In this document: piece by piece, positions 1 to 13,624 of the stretch
Position numbering within the stretch: position 1 is the stretch's first letter
Layout of the letters: every line of letters starts with the position of its first letter
Source: Deinococcus marmoris DSM 12784
GTDB taxonomy: Bacteria > Deinococcota > Deinococci > Deinococcales > Deinococcaceae
Length of the DNA stretch: 37,147 bases
NCBI RefSeq assembly: GCF_000701405.1
Contig: NZ_JNIV01000045.1
Coordinates: forward strand, 1-37,147
Direction: 5' to 3'
Translations under genes and position numbers: made by a program
Notes under the pieces: model-generated
Told to the model about the DNA's origin: nothing
The model's database searches: none
What the model saw: the letters and a program-made list of their open reading frames with translations, nothing else

Positions 1-330
1 ATTCTGTATTTATGCAGCGATGACAGCAGTCTGACCGCAAATGAAACCCTTGCGATCTATCAGAAACGATGGCCCGTAGAAGAATTTCACAAATCACTCA
101 AGCAAAATGCCTCTCTTGGGAAGTCGCCTGCCAGTACACCTGCATGTCAGATCAAACACATTCTCTGTTCATTCTACGGACATATCAAGCTGGAAAAATT
201 GAAAATCATCCGCAAGGAAAATCACTTTGCGATGCGAACAAAGATGTATATCGCCGCTCTTAAAACTTCATACGAGGAATTACAAAGGCTGAGGCAGCAA
301 TCCGAGAATTTTCAAAACTCTGCCGCGTAA
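1..330 (+). mobile_element. IS4-type transposase, C-terminal fragment (cut by window edge)
   Basis: An open frame enters at base 1 and stops with TAA at 328-330. It reads as the C-terminal part of a DDE transposase. The stretch YQKRWPVEEFHKSLK (from about base 58) fits the Y-(2)-R-(3)-E-(6)-K signature of IS4-type transposases, which carries the last catalytic acid. The tail, with NHFA..TKMYIAALKTSYEEL, is typical of these proteins. The N-terminal half and the left IS end lie outside the window. Base composition is AT-rich, like the next gene and unlike the rest of the window. The exact right end of the IS is not resolved; it must lie close to or inside the 3' end of the following gene. Confidence 0.8.
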
Positions 331-343
331 GGTCAGATATTAT

Positions 344-1582
344 TTAATTATATGTTCTGCCTATCACATCCCTTATGCAATAGGAAACATACTCTCTTAA
401 GTTTAAAGAGTTAATATTCTGAACTTCTCTAACACCAAAACGGCTCAGCGGATCAAGTTGAGGATTTGAAGATCCAATATATCTCTCAATAGTACGATTG
501 CCTGTGTGTAGATATTTAGAACGTCTATCGTACATAGGGCTTATGTATTCCTTAGAAATGGATTCATTTAAGATTTTAGAAACTAATCCCATAACCCGTT
601 TTTTAACCGAGAACTTAAGTTGTCCACAGTCATCACATTTCTCGACAGGTTGATCTTCTAGTTTAGAAAGTGCCTCTAAGGAAGAGCAATACAGCGAAAC
701 GGCTAGTTCGGATGATTCTGGAAGGATGGGCCGAATAGATAGAAATGGATTACTCTCATCTATATCAACAAGAGTAAAATCCTCACTACTGGCTACGACA
801 CGGGTTATTATTGAATCGAATGCAATACATTCCATTTTTCTCGCTAAATGAAAATGATGACACGAATTTACAACATCACTTACATTTTGATCTTCAAAAC
901 CTAACTCCAAAACTTTATCTATTAATTTTTTTCCCACATCACTGATTTGGATGTAACCGTCTATCATAGGTAAGCCATCAATCCACGGTTGACCGTTCTC
1001 ATCGAGCCCCTCAAAATCTATTTCCATCATATTCAATTCATCTCCGGTGACATTATCGAGCCACCACGGTAAATTGGTTAAAGCCGCGAGAACATCTAAT
1101 ATAGGTTGAACATATTCGCGATATTTTTCAAATGCATCAATGGAATCATAGCCACGCAAGGGAATGGATAGTAAATTTCCATCAGAATAAGTGCTAATCT
1201 TGAAGTTCTTTCCTTCAATATTGCCGAATCTCTCCCGCATAGATTTAAAGAAAAATGTATGGCGGTAGATCATCTCAGAATTTTTATAATTTCTCAGTGC
1301 TGTATCTATTAATCTTACTATTTCTTCTTTAGAATCATCCTCTTTACTCTCAAAAGATAATATTTTTACAATACCTCTCTGTTCATAAATAGCTTTCACG
1401 CCGAAAGTGCCTAAATTTTCAATTTGGATGTAGCCAAGATTAATAGTGTTGTTGACTGGTTTAAATTTTCCAGTTTGCCAGCGCACTTCTAGGTGTTCAG
1501 TACGAATGGTAGACCATAAGCATCGCAGGAATGAATTGGAATCCTCTACAGTTGTAAAGTTAAGTTTCTTTTGCAACAACAC
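344..1582 (-). CDS. AT-rich HEPN-like (ApeA-type) domain protein, possible defence gene
   Basis: 412 residues from a GTG start. I do not recognise the full-length family. Near the C-terminus (residues 351-361) is YDRRSKYLHTG, an R-x4-H motif of the kind that forms the RNase site in HEPN domains and resembles the RSKxxHG core of ApeA-like HEPN proteins. A CxxC pair (C316, C319) precedes it, and the segment SSLEALSKLED suggests the helical HEPN fold. The start codon lies one base downstream of the carB stop on the same strand, with GGTGGGGAT at the end of carB as possible ribosome site. The gene is much more AT-rich than carB and has an IS remnant 13 bases beyond its stop, which suggests recent acquisition. 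A role as an abortive-infection or RNA-cleaving defence protein is inference from the motif and context. Confidence 0.6.
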   Translation of the reverse strand: MLLQKKLNFTTVEDSNSFLRCLWSTIRTEHLEVRWQTGKFKPVNNTINLGYIQIENLGTFGVKAIYEQRGIVKILSFESKEDDSKEEIVRLIDTALRNYKNSEMIYRHTFFFKSMRERFGNIEGKNFKISTYSDGNLLSIPLRGYDSIDAFEKYREYVQPILDVLAALTNLPWWLDNVTGDELNMMEIDFEGLDENGQPWIDGLPMIDGYIQISDVGKKLIDKVLELGFEDQNVSDVVNSCHHFHLARKMECIAFDSIITRVVASSEDFTLVDIDESNPFLSIRPILPESSELAVSLYCSSLEALSKLEDQPVEKCDDCGQLKFSVKKRVMGLVSKILNESISKEYISPMYDRRSKYLHTGNRTIERYIGSSNPQLDPLSRFGVREVQNINSLNLREYVSYCIRDVIGRTYN

Positions 1583-1583
1583 T

Positions 1584-4661
<3,078 letters not shown>

Positions 4662-4789
4662 TCCAGAGAAGGAGTATGTCACGCCTCCGGGTGAGGCGGG
4701 GAGGGCATGGGTAGGCGAGTTGATGACTGTGCAAGACTGCCAATGTGCGCTCACTGGACGAATCAAGTCGGGTCAAGATCATCACGCAT

Positions 4790-5302
4790 ATGGATAGAAT
4801 TAGCAGCGATTTTGATGCGGAAGTGCCGTTCATAGATGACCAGATCAGAGAAATGCAGCTTGACCTTCACGCCTTCATCAACAGCTTCGATGACTCGGAA
4901 ATATATGACTTTCTAACAGGTCTATTCGAGAACAGCGACAACGGGCCGACACGCAGCCAGGCGTTCACGGCCCTCGTGCAACTTCCACACCGACAACCCA
5001 CTGATTTTCTTGAGAAGGTATTAGAACACGCGGACTCGGGTTGGCGCTTGGCTGCGTGCCGAACGCTGGGCGATTTGAGTGAGCGCTGGCGTGGAGAGGC
5101 CACCCAACTTCTCTGTCTCGCTCTCCTCAAAGATGCGGACCCGGATGTCCGGTTCTGCGCCGCAGAGAGTTTGGGCAAAGTAGGAAATAGCTACGCCCTA
5201 ACTGCTTTGCAGCACGCCAGAGAACACGATCAGGGCAAGGACTATGAGGGCTGGCCTGTCGCGAGTGCGGCGGCAAAGGCCATCAAAGCGATCAGTTCAT
5301 GA
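4790..5302 (+). CDS. HEAT-repeat protein, function unknown
   Basis: 170 residues from ATG 4790; an in-frame GTG at 4745 would add 15 residues and is an alternative. From residue ~50 on, the sequence consists of HEAT/PBS-type helical repeats, for example WRLAACRTLGDLSERW and DPDVRFCAAESLGKVGNSYALTAL, which form a superhelical protein-binding scaffold. No enzymatic motif is visible. Such short HEAT proteins are often adaptors or immunity-like proteins; nothing here decides which. It is transcribed away from carB, and its base composition is less GC-rich than the neighbouring core genes. No clear ribosome site is visible before either start. Confidence 0.75.
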   Translation: MDRISSDFDAEVPFIDDQIREMQLDLHAFINSFDDSEIYDFLTGLFENSDNGPTRSQAFTALVQLPHRQPTDFLEKVLEHADSGWRLAACRTLGDLSERWRGEATQLLCLALLKDADPDVRFCAAESLGKVGNSYALTALQHAREHDQGKDYEGWPVASAAAKAIKAISS

Positions 5303-5390
5303 ATAGAGAATTTCCCTGTGGCTCTGGACTGGATGAAGTCATCGCAACCGCAGGTCGGAGCCTAACCCACCAATTATGCTGTGAACCAAC

Positions 5391-5657
5391 ATGAAAGGTG
5401 AGCGGGTTAGCATAGAAAGTGTCAGCGGAGACATCAAGCGGATGATGCTTGAGTATCAGCGATTCTTCGTTCTGGACGAGAAAGGCAGGCTCATCGGCGA
5501 GTACTATCCGATGCGGCGAACCCGATTTACCAGTCCTTCCGCCAAGGAACAGGACATGCCAGAAGACAACTTCGGCAAAATCATGCGTGAGCTTGCCGAG
5601 CGCAACGGCATGACACTGGAGGAACTTGAAGACCTGATGGTAGGCGATCTGCCCTGA
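5391..5657 (+). CDS. small hypothetical protein
   Basis: 88 residues from ATG 5391; family not recognised. The N-terminal part contains YQRFFVLDEKGRLIGEYYPM, a short beta-strand-like segment, and the C-terminal part a charged helix-turn-helix-sized stretch ending MTLEELEDLMVGDLP. A TATGCT box at 5375-5380, ten bases before the start, could be its -10 element. It lies 88 bases behind the HEAT-repeat gene on the same strand, and both are less GC-rich than the flanking enzymes, so they may have arrived together. No toxin or antitoxin family could be assigned. Confidence 0.6.
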   Translation: MKGERVSIESVSGDIKRMMLEYQRFFVLDEKGRLIGEYYPMRRTRFTSPSAKEQDMPEDNFGKIMRELAERNGMTLEELEDLMVGDLP

Positions 5658-5746
5658 ACGCTTCGGCTACGGCCTGAGCGTGTGGCGCACGGATGTGCTG
5701 TACGGGGTTCTGAATGGGACAGAGGCGGGTTAGCCTCCGCCCCAGT

Positions 5747-6750
5747 TCAGTACCCCATCACCGCTTTAATCGCCCTCGCCACCCGCACCGCGTTCGGACG
5801 GTACACATCCTCAATAGCGGTGAACGGTGGATAAGGCGCGTCAAAGCCCGTCACGCGGATGATCGGGGCGCGGAGGAATTCGATGGCTTCCTCCGCAATC
5901 ACGGCGCTGATTTCGCTGTGAAAGCCGCCCGTGCGCGGCGCTTCCGTGACCACCACGGCGCGGCCCGTCTTCTGAACACTCGCCAGAATGGTGTCGGTGT
6001 CCAGCGGCACGAGGGTTCGCAGGTCAATGACTTCCACGCCAATCCCGGCAGTCTGGGCGGCGGCGGCGGCTTTCTGGGCCACTTCCACCATGCCGCCGTA
6101 GCAGATCACGGTCACGTCGTCGCCCTCGGTCACGATTCTGGCCTTGCCCAGCGGAATGCGGTAATCCCCGACTGGTACGTCTTCTTTTACACTGCGATAG
6201 AGCTTGATGGCCTCAAAGAAAAACACCGGATCCGGGTCGTTGATGGCCGAGAGCAGCAGGCCCTTGGCATCGGCGGGGGTGCTGGGGATGACCACCTTGA
6301 TGCCGGGGGTGTGCGCCAGAATCGCCTCGGGGCTATCGGCGTGCTGTTCGGGGGTATGCACGCCGCCGCCGTAGGGAGCGCGGACCACCATCGGCAGGTG
6401 GTAGCGGCTGCGGGTGCGGTGGCGGTAGCGCCCCAGATGCGACAGCACCTGATCGAGGGCCGGATACAGAAAGCCCGCGAACTGAATTTCGGCCACCGGC
6501 TTGAGGCCCGCCAGCCCCATGCCGATGCCCATGCCCACAATCGCGGCCTCGGCCAGCGGGGTGTCGAACACGCGGTCTATCCCGTACTTGGCCTGCAAAC
6601 CGTCGGTGGCGCGGAACACGCCGCCCATCACGCCCACATCCTCGCCGAAGATGTGCACGGTGTCGTCCCCCTCCAGCGCCAGATCCAGGGCGTTGTTGAT
6701 GGCGGCGATCATGGTCATGGTCTTGGTGTCTGTTTTTGGCGCGGTGACGG

Positions 6751-6754
<4 letters not shown>
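5747..6754 (-). CDS. branched-chain 2-oxoacid dehydrogenase E1 component, beta subunit
   Basis: 335 residues, the usual length of E1 beta. With E1 alpha it forms the thiamine-diphosphate-dependent decarboxylase that converts branched-chain 2-oxoacids (from Val, Leu, Ile) and passes the acyl group to the E2 lipoyl arm. Visible family motifs are [18 protein letters not shown], the [17 protein letters not shown] segment, [17 protein letters not shown] and the C-terminal transketolase domain with [13 protein letters not shown]. The start overlaps the alpha-subunit stop by four bases (ATGA, 6751-6754), so the two are translationally coupled and probably made in equal amounts. An imperfect hairpin at about 5713-5750 overlaps the stop codon and may end the transcript. 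A pyruvate dehydrogenase cannot be excluded by sequence alone, but the alpha-subunit favours the branched-chain type. No E2 or E3 gene follows. Confidence 0.92.
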
Positions 6755-7941
<1,187 letters not shown>

Positions 7942-7976
7942 ACAACCTCCGGTGGGGCGCGAAAACGAAGGGAAAG

Positions 7977-8005
7977 GGCCGCCCGGACACAGCGGGGCGG
8001 CGGCC
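7977..8005 (-). terminator. GC-rich hairpin before E1 alpha, possible attenuator
   Basis: GGCCGC at 7977-7982 pairs with GCGGCC at 8000-8005, and neighbouring C and G bases extend the stem with a bulge. On the minus strand the stem is followed by CTTTCCCTTCGTTTT, a moderately T-rich tract. It lies between a short ORF with several leucine codons and the E1 alpha ribosome site, the layout of a transcription attenuator. The hairpin is seen; the regulation is inference. Confidence 0.4.
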
Positions 8006-8015
8006 ACGCCAGCAG

Positions 8016-8084
8016 TCAGGGCGCGCGGCGCTGGTTGAGCAGGCGGCTGAGCTTGTGGGCTGTGGGCTTGGCAGGCAGGGGCAT
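8016..8084 (-). CDS. putative 22-residue leader peptide of the E1 operon
   Basis: A short frame from ATG 8084 to TGA 8016-8018 encodes 22 basic residues, with the core [11 protein letters not shown] containing three leucines within five positions and one more at position 3. GGAG lies 11 bases upstream, and a TAGGCT box lies further up at about 8127-8132. It precedes a terminator-like hairpin and the branched-chain 2-oxoacid dehydrogenase genes, so a leader-peptide role is conceivable. It could equally be a chance ORF in GC-rich DNA; the leucine run is weaker than in classical leu leaders. Confidence 0.3.
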   Translation of the reverse strand: MPLPAKPTAHKLSRLLNQRRAP

Positions 8085-8180
8085 CAGCAGAAGGCTCCAG
8101 TGGGGACGAATTCGTGTGCGCCCAGCCTAGCAGATGACCCCGGCGATACTGGACGCCTCAGCGCCCGCACGGGGTCAGGG

Positions 8181-8216
8181 AAAACAGAAAAAAGAGGCCC
8201 CGCAGGACCTCCTCTT
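8181..8216 (-). terminator. Rho-independent terminator of the DUF4384 gene
   Basis: On the minus strand a stem formed by AAGAGG and CCTCTT (bases 8211-8216 and 8192-8197) with further internal pairing is followed by TTTTTTCTGTTTT. It lies about 60 bases beyond the stop of the gene ending at 8275. The rest of 7942-8274 holds the putative leader ORF and hairpin described separately. Confidence 0.65.
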
Positions 8217-8274
8217 GTATTGCTCTTGTGTTGCTCTTGCTGACGCTGTCTCTATTGCTGGGCAGTCAGCACGC

Positions 8275-9156
8275 TCAGTCGCGTTCCAGCTTGATTTCCA
8301 CGCCCTTGTCCTTGCGCTTGACCTCCAGTTCGGCCTCGTCATTGCCCCGGCGGTACTCGCTCTCGATCTCGTTTTTCTTGATCTTCAGCTTGGTCTGCAC
8401 ATAGCCCTCGGCCTTCAGGCGGGCAGCGTAGCTGTCATGCAGGGCGCGCAGATCAGATGGTGCGGCCACCACAGTCTGCCACTTGCGGGCATTGCCCCAG
8501 GGGCTACCGGGCTGCACGGGCAGGACAGGAACCGCCGCACTGGCGCGGGCCACCACCTGATAGAACGCCGTGGCGCTGTCCCAGGTATTCTGCGGGACCG
8601 GGGTGACCACGATGCTCAGCGCCTGCGCCAGCCCCTGCTGACCCTTGACATTCACGTCCGCAAAGCTGTTCTGTCCGCTCTTGAAAGTGGCGATCTGGTC
8701 CAGATTCAGCGCCGTCTTGCTCGCCAGGGCCAGCACCTTGTTCACGCCGTAGGGCGCAGCGATGTCGAAGGTGAAGGGATCGCCCGCCGCCGGGAACACC
8801 TTGACCGCGCCCGCCTTCAGAAAGTTCGCGCCGCCCTGGTATTTATTGGGCAGGATCAGGTCCACCTGACCGTTGGGGTCCACGTTGAACAGGTACACGT
8901 AGGCGTCCTGAGACACGCTGGCGTACAGCCGAATCCGCTCGCCAGGAGCGTAGGACGGCGTGCGCGTGCCGCTGCTGTCGCGGTCCGTCCAGACCTTGAC
9001 GTCCACAGTGGTCTGCACCGGGTTGACGATGATGCTCTGCGCGCTGATCTGGGGCGCGGCGTGGGCCGGTCCGCCCAGGCCCGCTGCCAGCAGAGCGCTG
9101 AGGCCGAGGGCGATCCTGAAGGGTGCTGATTTTGTGGAAGAGGGGAAAGTTTTCAT
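8275..9156 (-). CDS. secreted DUF4384 domain protein
   Basis: 293 residues from ATG 9156 (the frame is open to 9231). A Sec signal peptide is clear: [13 protein letters not shown], then a hydrophobic stretch ending GGPAHA. The mature N-terminal half has the DUF4384 pattern, with [20 protein letters not shown] and [17 protein letters not shown], a beta-sandwich domain found in surface or stress-associated proteins. The C-terminal ~80 residues are strongly charged ([20 protein letters not shown] and beyond), with no cysteine for lipid anchoring. Its role is not known; it is probably exported to the periplasm or surface. It is a single-gene unit with a terminator at 8181-8216. Confidence 0.85.
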   Translation of the reverse strand: MKTFPSSTKSAPFRIALGLSALLAAGLGGPAHAAPQISAQSIIVNPVQTTVDVKVWTDRDSSGTRTPSYAPGERIRLYASVSQDAYVYLFNVDPNGQVDLILPNKYQGGANFLKAGAVKVFPAAGDPFTFDIAAPYGVNKVLALASKTALNLDQIATFKSGQNSFADVNVKGQQGLAQALSIVVTPVPQNTWDSATAFYQVVARASAAVPVLPVQPGSPWGNARKWQTVVAAPSDLRALHDSYAARLKAEGYVQTKLKIKKNEIESEYRRGNDEAELEVKRKDKGVEIKLERD

Positions 9157-9202
9157 GCCCCGAGTGTGGGACGCGCTGATGATCCGGGGCTGACCTCCGC
9201 CG

Positions 9203-9463
9203 TCATCTGGCGCACACCCTGTCGTGGGCACGAAAAATATGGCTCCAGGGGAAGCCGCCGGACCCGCCCTGCCTGCGGAGCTTCTTCAGCCCCTTGCAAA
9301 TGTCCTTCAGCTCTTTTGACCGTTTCAGCCGCGTCTCCGCCGTCCGGGCCTGCCCCTTGAGCAGCGACTTGCCCGCCGACAGAGCGGCCCGGCCCTCCAG
9401 ACGGTGCGCCGTGTCCTGCACGCTGTCCCCGACATCTCCGATCACGTTCTGAATGGTTCCCAT
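9203..9463 (-). CDS. small hypothetical protein
   Basis: 86 residues from ATG 9463, where AGGA is placed eight bases upstream; the frame is open to 9619, but that extension lacks a ribosome site. The protein is helical and basic ([31 protein letters not shown]) and recalls small coiled stress proteins, but I do not recognise the family. It lies 46 bases upstream of the DUF4384 gene on the same strand and may share its transcript. Bases 9464-9688, before the sigma factor, hold nothing I can name. Confidence 0.55.
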   Translation of the reverse strand: MGTIQNVIGDVGDSVQDTAHRLEGRAALSAGKSLLKGQARTAETRLKRSKELKDICKGLKKLRRQGGSGGFPWSHIFRAHDRVCAR

Positions 9464-9688
9464 GCCGGTCTTCCTGTAAAGAAAGAGAGGGTTATGGTCC
9501 GTGTTCACGGCCTCGCCGCGCAGTGTCGTAAATGGGGACGCCCGGATGCTGAGCGACGATTTGTCGGTCCACTGACGCGCGCTTGAGCAAAGCTCTATGA
9601 AAACGGGAATTGAAAGCATCAGATGGTCTGGAAGACCCCACGTTACGCAGACGATTCACGGTTGTTGGGATTTGACGGCGGGGCTACC

Positions 9689-10294
<606 letters not shown>

Positions 10295-10433
10295 GTCCTG
10301 CCTACCATACCGTCCCGGCGGGCAGCGGCGCGTCCCACTTATGAGTGGTCCTGCCAGAGATGCAGCCTCCAGCCTGATCCCCCGGCCCCATTCAGGGCAT
10401 TCGCGCTAGGATGCCGCACTGAAAGGCCCCGTG

Positions 10434-10793
10434 ATGACTGCGACTTCAACCCCCACATCCCCCACCAATCCCGGCTTCCTTGACGCCCTGCGCCCGCTGC
10501 TGCCCGAGCTGAGCGTGGGCGCGCTGCTGGGCTTTGCCACCGCACTGGCCGTGAAAGCCGTGGGACGTTTTGTGCTGATCATCGTGGGGCTGCTGTTCAT
10601 TACGCTGCAACTGCTGTCGTATTTCGACATCGTGACCATCAACTGGCTGCACCTGCAATCGGTGGCCGAACCGGCGCTGAAACAGGGCAGCGAACAGGGG
10701 GCCGCGTGGTTTCAGCGCGTGCTGCTGGCGAATCTGCCCTTTGCGGGAGCCTTCACGGCAGGCTTTTTGCTGGGCCTGCGAATACGGATTTAG
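10434..10793 (+). CDS. FUN14 family membrane protein
   Basis: 119 residues. The family pattern is present: a first hydrophobic segment with GALLGFATALAVKAVGRF, a second (LIIVGLLFITLQLLSYF) and a C-terminal one ending AGAFTAGFLLGLRI. FUN14 proteins are small membrane proteins of unknown role in bacteria. ATG 10434 is preferred over the adjacent GTG 10431; AAAGG lies about seven bases upstream, and a TAGGAT box lies at about 10407. The neighbours are an ECF sigma factor (divergent) and a Uma2 protein (convergent), which give no functional hint. Confidence 0.85.
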   Translation: MTATSTPTSPTNPGFLDALRPLLPELSVGALLGFATALAVKAVGRFVLIIVGLLFITLQLLSYFDIVTINWLHLQSVAEPALKQGSEQGAAWFQRVLLANLPFAGAFTAGFLLGLRIRI

Positions 10794-10817
10794 AAAGCGG
10801 GCAGTCAGGTTCGGCGC

Positions 10818-11393
10818 TCACTCTTCCACGGCTGGCCCCACACGCACCCCAGCGTAAATCTCGGTCAGGGACAGGGCCACATTCACGCATGGCAGGGTCA
10901 GGGCGTCCTGAACGGTTTCCTGCGTCCAGCCGCCGCCGGGTAAGCGGCGATACAGCTCTGCCGCCTGCGCCTCGCTGTCCACCAGCAAATAGCCCTGAAG
11001 GCTGGGCAAACTCAGGTAGTCCTGCGCCTTGAAAGTCATGTCCACCTGCCGGGTGGAGCGGCTGAGGATTTCGACGATCAGACAGGGACGGGTTTCGGCG
11101 TGGGTTTCTGTGTTGTCCTCATCGCAAACCACCACCAGATCGGGGTAGTAATAGCGCAGGCCACCAGCACGCCGCAGCTTGACTTTCATGTCACTGGCGT
11201 AGACCCAACATGGGCCACCTTCAGTGGCATTCAACAGCACCCGTAAAATATTGCTCGCCACACGGCCATGCGTGCGGCTGGCCCCGGCCTGCGCATACAC
11301 GAAGCCGTCCACGTACTCGCGCCGCACCGGGCTGAGTTCCTCGGACGCCAGATAATCCTGTTCGGTCAGCAGGCGCAGGGCGGGGTCAGACAT
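10818..11393 (-). CDS. Uma2 family (DUF820) restriction-endonuclease-fold protein
   Basis: 191 residues. The Uma2/DUF820 pattern is clear: LTEQDYLASEELSPVRREYVDG at the start, the HGRVASNILRVL helix, YYPDLVVV with the PD of the PD-(D/E)xK site, and CLIVEILSRSTRQVD with the E of the nuclease core. The expected lysine position (xExxS rather than ExK) follows the Uma2 pattern. These proteins are numerous in cyanobacteria and Deinococcus and their substrate is unknown. A TAAACT box at 11400-11405, six bases from the ATG, marks a leaderless promoter. The gene converges on the FUN14 gene. Confidence 0.9.
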   Translation of the reverse strand: MSDPALRLLTEQDYLASEELSPVRREYVDGFVYAQAGASRTHGRVASNILRVLLNATEGGPCWVYASDMKVKLRRAGGLRYYYPDLVVVCDEDNTETHAETRPCLIVEILSRSTRQVDMTFKAQDYLSLPSLQGYLLVDSEAQAAELYRRLPGGGWTQETVQDALTLPCVNVALSLTEIYAGVRVGPAVEE

Positions 11394-11399
11394 GGGACC

Positions 11400-11405
11400 A
11401 GTTTA
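11400..11405 (-). promoter_or_regulatory. -10 box of a leaderless promoter for the Uma2 gene
   Basis: TAAACT on the minus strand is followed by six bases and the ATG at 11393. This spacing puts transcription start at or next to the start codon. Confidence 0.55.
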
Positions 11406-11434
11406 AGGCGAGCGGCCCCCCGAAGACTCAAGCC

Positions 11435-13072
11435 CTAGCGTCGGTCCCGATACCGCCGAATCAGCGTGTTGGTGCTGCTGTCATGCTCCAACTGTGGCTC
11501 CGCGCCCGCTTTCAGCTCCGGCACGATCTTCCCGGCCAGCACCTTGCCCAGCTCCACACCCCACTGGTCAAAGGAATTGATGTTCCACACGGCCCCCTGC
11601 ACAAAGACCTTGTGTTCGTACAGGGCGATCAATGCGCCCAGCGTGCGCGGCGTGAGTCTGTCGGCCAGCAGGGTATTGGTGGGCCGATTGCCGTCGAAGA
11701 CGCGGTGCGGGGCCAGCGCCGGGTCCACGCCCTCGGCCAGCACGGCGTCCAGCGACTTGCCGAAGGCCAGCGCCTCGGTCTGCGCGAAGACGTTCGCCAT
11801 CAGCAGATCCTGGTGGGGCGGGCCGCCGGGCGTGGGCAGCGGATTGAGGGTCTGGCAAAAGCCGATGAAGTCGCAGGGAATCAGCTTGGTCCCCTGGTGG
11901 ATCAACTGGTAAAAGGCGTGCTGGCCGTTGGTCCCCGGCTGCCCCCAGATCACCGGCCCGGTCTGGTAATCCACCGCCTGTCCGTCCAGGGTGATGTGCT
12001 TGCCGTTGCTCTCCATGTCCAGTTGTTGCAGGTAGGCGGGGAAAAATTGCAGGTACTGGTCATACGGCAGCACGGCGTGGGACTGTGCATCAAAGAAATT
12101 GTTGTACCAGACGCCCAGCATCCCCATCAGCACCGGGAGGTTCTTCTCCAGCGGCGCGATGCGGAAGTGTTCATCCATGTCGTGGAATCCGGCCAGCAGT
12201 TCGGTGAAGCCGTCCGGGCCGATGGCGAGCATCAGGCTCAGGCCGATGGCGCTGTCCATGCTGTAGCGCCCGCCCACCCAGTCCCAGAAGCCGAACATGT
12301 TGGCGGTGTCGATGCCGAAGTTCTGCACAGCGTCGGCATTGGTGGACACGGCGACAAAATGGCGGGCGACGGCTGCCTCATCGTTCAGTGCTGCCAGTAA
12401 CCACGCGCGGGCCGAGGACGCGTTCGCCATCGTCTCCTGCGTGGTGAAGGTCTTGGAACTGACGATAAACAGCGTTTCGGCGGGGTCCAGATCGCGGGTC
12501 TTTTCCACCAGATCGGTGCCGTCCACGTTGGACACGAAGCGCACGGTCAGGTCACGCTGGGCATAATGCTTGAGCGCCTCGTAGGCCATCACTGGCCCCA
12601 GATCGCTGCCGCCGATGCCGATATTCACGATGTTCTTGATCGGCTTGCCCGTGAAGCCCGCCCACTGTCCGGCCCGCAGCGCATCGGCAAATTTCGCCAT
12701 GCGGTCCAGCACCTCATGCACGTCCGGGACGACATTCTGGCCGTCCACCATCACAGTGGCCCCCCGTGGCTGACGCAGGGCGGTGTGCAGGACGGCGCGG
12801 TTCTCGGTGACGTTGATGCGCTGGCCCGCGAACATGGCGTCGCGTTTGACCTCCACTCCGGTTTCATGGGCCAGCGCCAGCAGCAGCTTCAGCGTCTCGT
12901 CTGTCACACGGTTCTTGCTGTAATCCAGATAAAGGCCCGCGCCCTCGGCATTCAGGCGTTCGCCGCGCCGGTCATCACCTGCAAACAGGTCGGCCAGCAG
13001 GGTGTCTTTCATCATCCGGTAGTGGCTGGTTAAAGCCGTCCAGGCGGGCATTTCGGTCAGGCGGGTGGACAT
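11435..13072 (-). CDS. pgi: glucose-6-phosphate isomerase
   Basis: 545 residues, normal for bacterial Pgi. It interconverts glucose 6-phosphate and fructose 6-phosphate in the cytosol. Family landmarks are [33 protein letters not shown], the PGI signature [39 protein letters not shown] and the C-terminal signature region [20 protein letters not shown] with GVELGK. The frame is open to 13279, but ATG 13072 has GGAGG about six bases upstream, and the protein starts [11 protein letters not shown] as expected. It is a single gene. The upstream 223 bases show no further element I can support apart from the opposite-strand promoter at 13284. Confidence 0.97.
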   Translation of the reverse strand: MSTRLTEMPAWTALTSHYRMMKDTLLADLFAGDDRRGERLNAEGAGLYLDYSKNRVTDETLKLLLALAHETGVEVKRDAMFAGQRINVTENRAVLHTALRQPRGATVMVDGQNVVPDVHEVLDRMAKFADALRAGQWAGFTGKPIKNIVNIGIGGSDLGPVMAYEALKHYAQRDLTVRFVSNVDGTDLVEKTRDLDPAETLFIVSSKTFTTQETMANASSARAWLLAALNDEAAVARHFVAVSTNADAVQNFGIDTANMFGFWDWVGGRYSMDSAIGLSLMLAIGPDGFTELLAGFHDMDEHFRIAPLEKNLPVLMGMLGVWYNNFFDAQSHAVLPYDQYLQFFPAYLQQLDMESNGKHITLDGQAVDYQTGPVIWGQPGTNGQHAFYQLIHQGTKLIPCDFIGFCQTLNPLPTPGGPPHQDLLMANVFAQTEALAFGKSLDAVLAEGVDPALAPHRVFDGNRPTNTLLADRLTPRTLGALIALYEHKVFVQGAVWNINSFDQWGVELGKVLAGKIVPELKAGAEPQLEHDSSTNTLIRRYRDRR

Positions 13073-13283
13073 GGGAAACCTCCGTGGGCAGGGGTGTGGG
13101 GCGGCAGAAACAGGGCGGTCTGGAACAGTCCACTGGAGCATAGCGCCCACTCTTGGGCCGGGGCATGGGGCGTTCAGACACCTGAACCCGGCCCCAATCC
13201 GGCGCGGACCCCCCCGCTCCCTAAACGGCCCGGCCCCGACCTGCCGCCGCCCACGCGTCAGAGCGCTGTGCCAGGGCATTTTC

Positions 13284-13289
13284 TAGACT
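13284..13289 (+). promoter_or_regulatory. -10 box of a leaderless promoter
   Basis: TAGACT lies six bases before ATG 13296, the same sequence and nearly the same spacing as before the nucleotidylyltransferase gene starting at 22082. Confidence 0.5.
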
Positions 13290-13295
13290 CCGGCC

Positions 13296-13538
13296 ATGAT
13301 CAGGTCCTTCGATTCAGGCAGACGGTGGAACCTCCAGAAAAGCACCGTGCTGGGCAGTCCTGAACTGCACGAGTTTCGCCCCGCCCCGCTACAGTCCCAG
13401 ACCACTCCCCTTCAGGCCACCCCGCCCCTACAGTTCTGCCCCGAAAGCCTGAGCCGCGCCCTGCTGGCCGAGGAAAACCGCCAGACCCTCAAACTGGTGG
13501 GCCGCCTGCGTTGGGCCACCCAGGCCACCAGGAATTGA
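13296..13538 (+). CDS. small hypothetical protein
   Basis: 80 residues; family unknown. The N-terminal half is basic and Pro/Gln-rich; the C-terminal half (ESLSRALLAEENRQTLKLVG) should form one amphipathic helix, followed by RLRWATQATRN. The leaderless-type TAGACT box directly before the ATG is the main argument that it is a gene. No domain, signal peptide or partner is evident. It sits alone between pgi (divergent) and the NfeD-like gene. Confidence 0.5.
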   Translation: MIRSFDSGRRWNLQKSTVLGSPELHEFRPAPLQSQTTPLQATPPLQFCPESLSRALLAEENRQTLKLVGRLRWATQATRN

Positions 13539-13624
13539 GCCGGACGCAGGGCCGGACACTGAGCCAAACGCTGGCAACCTTTCCCCCCCCCGCCGCGTAA
13601 TAGGCGGCAGAGGGGGACTTTGCT

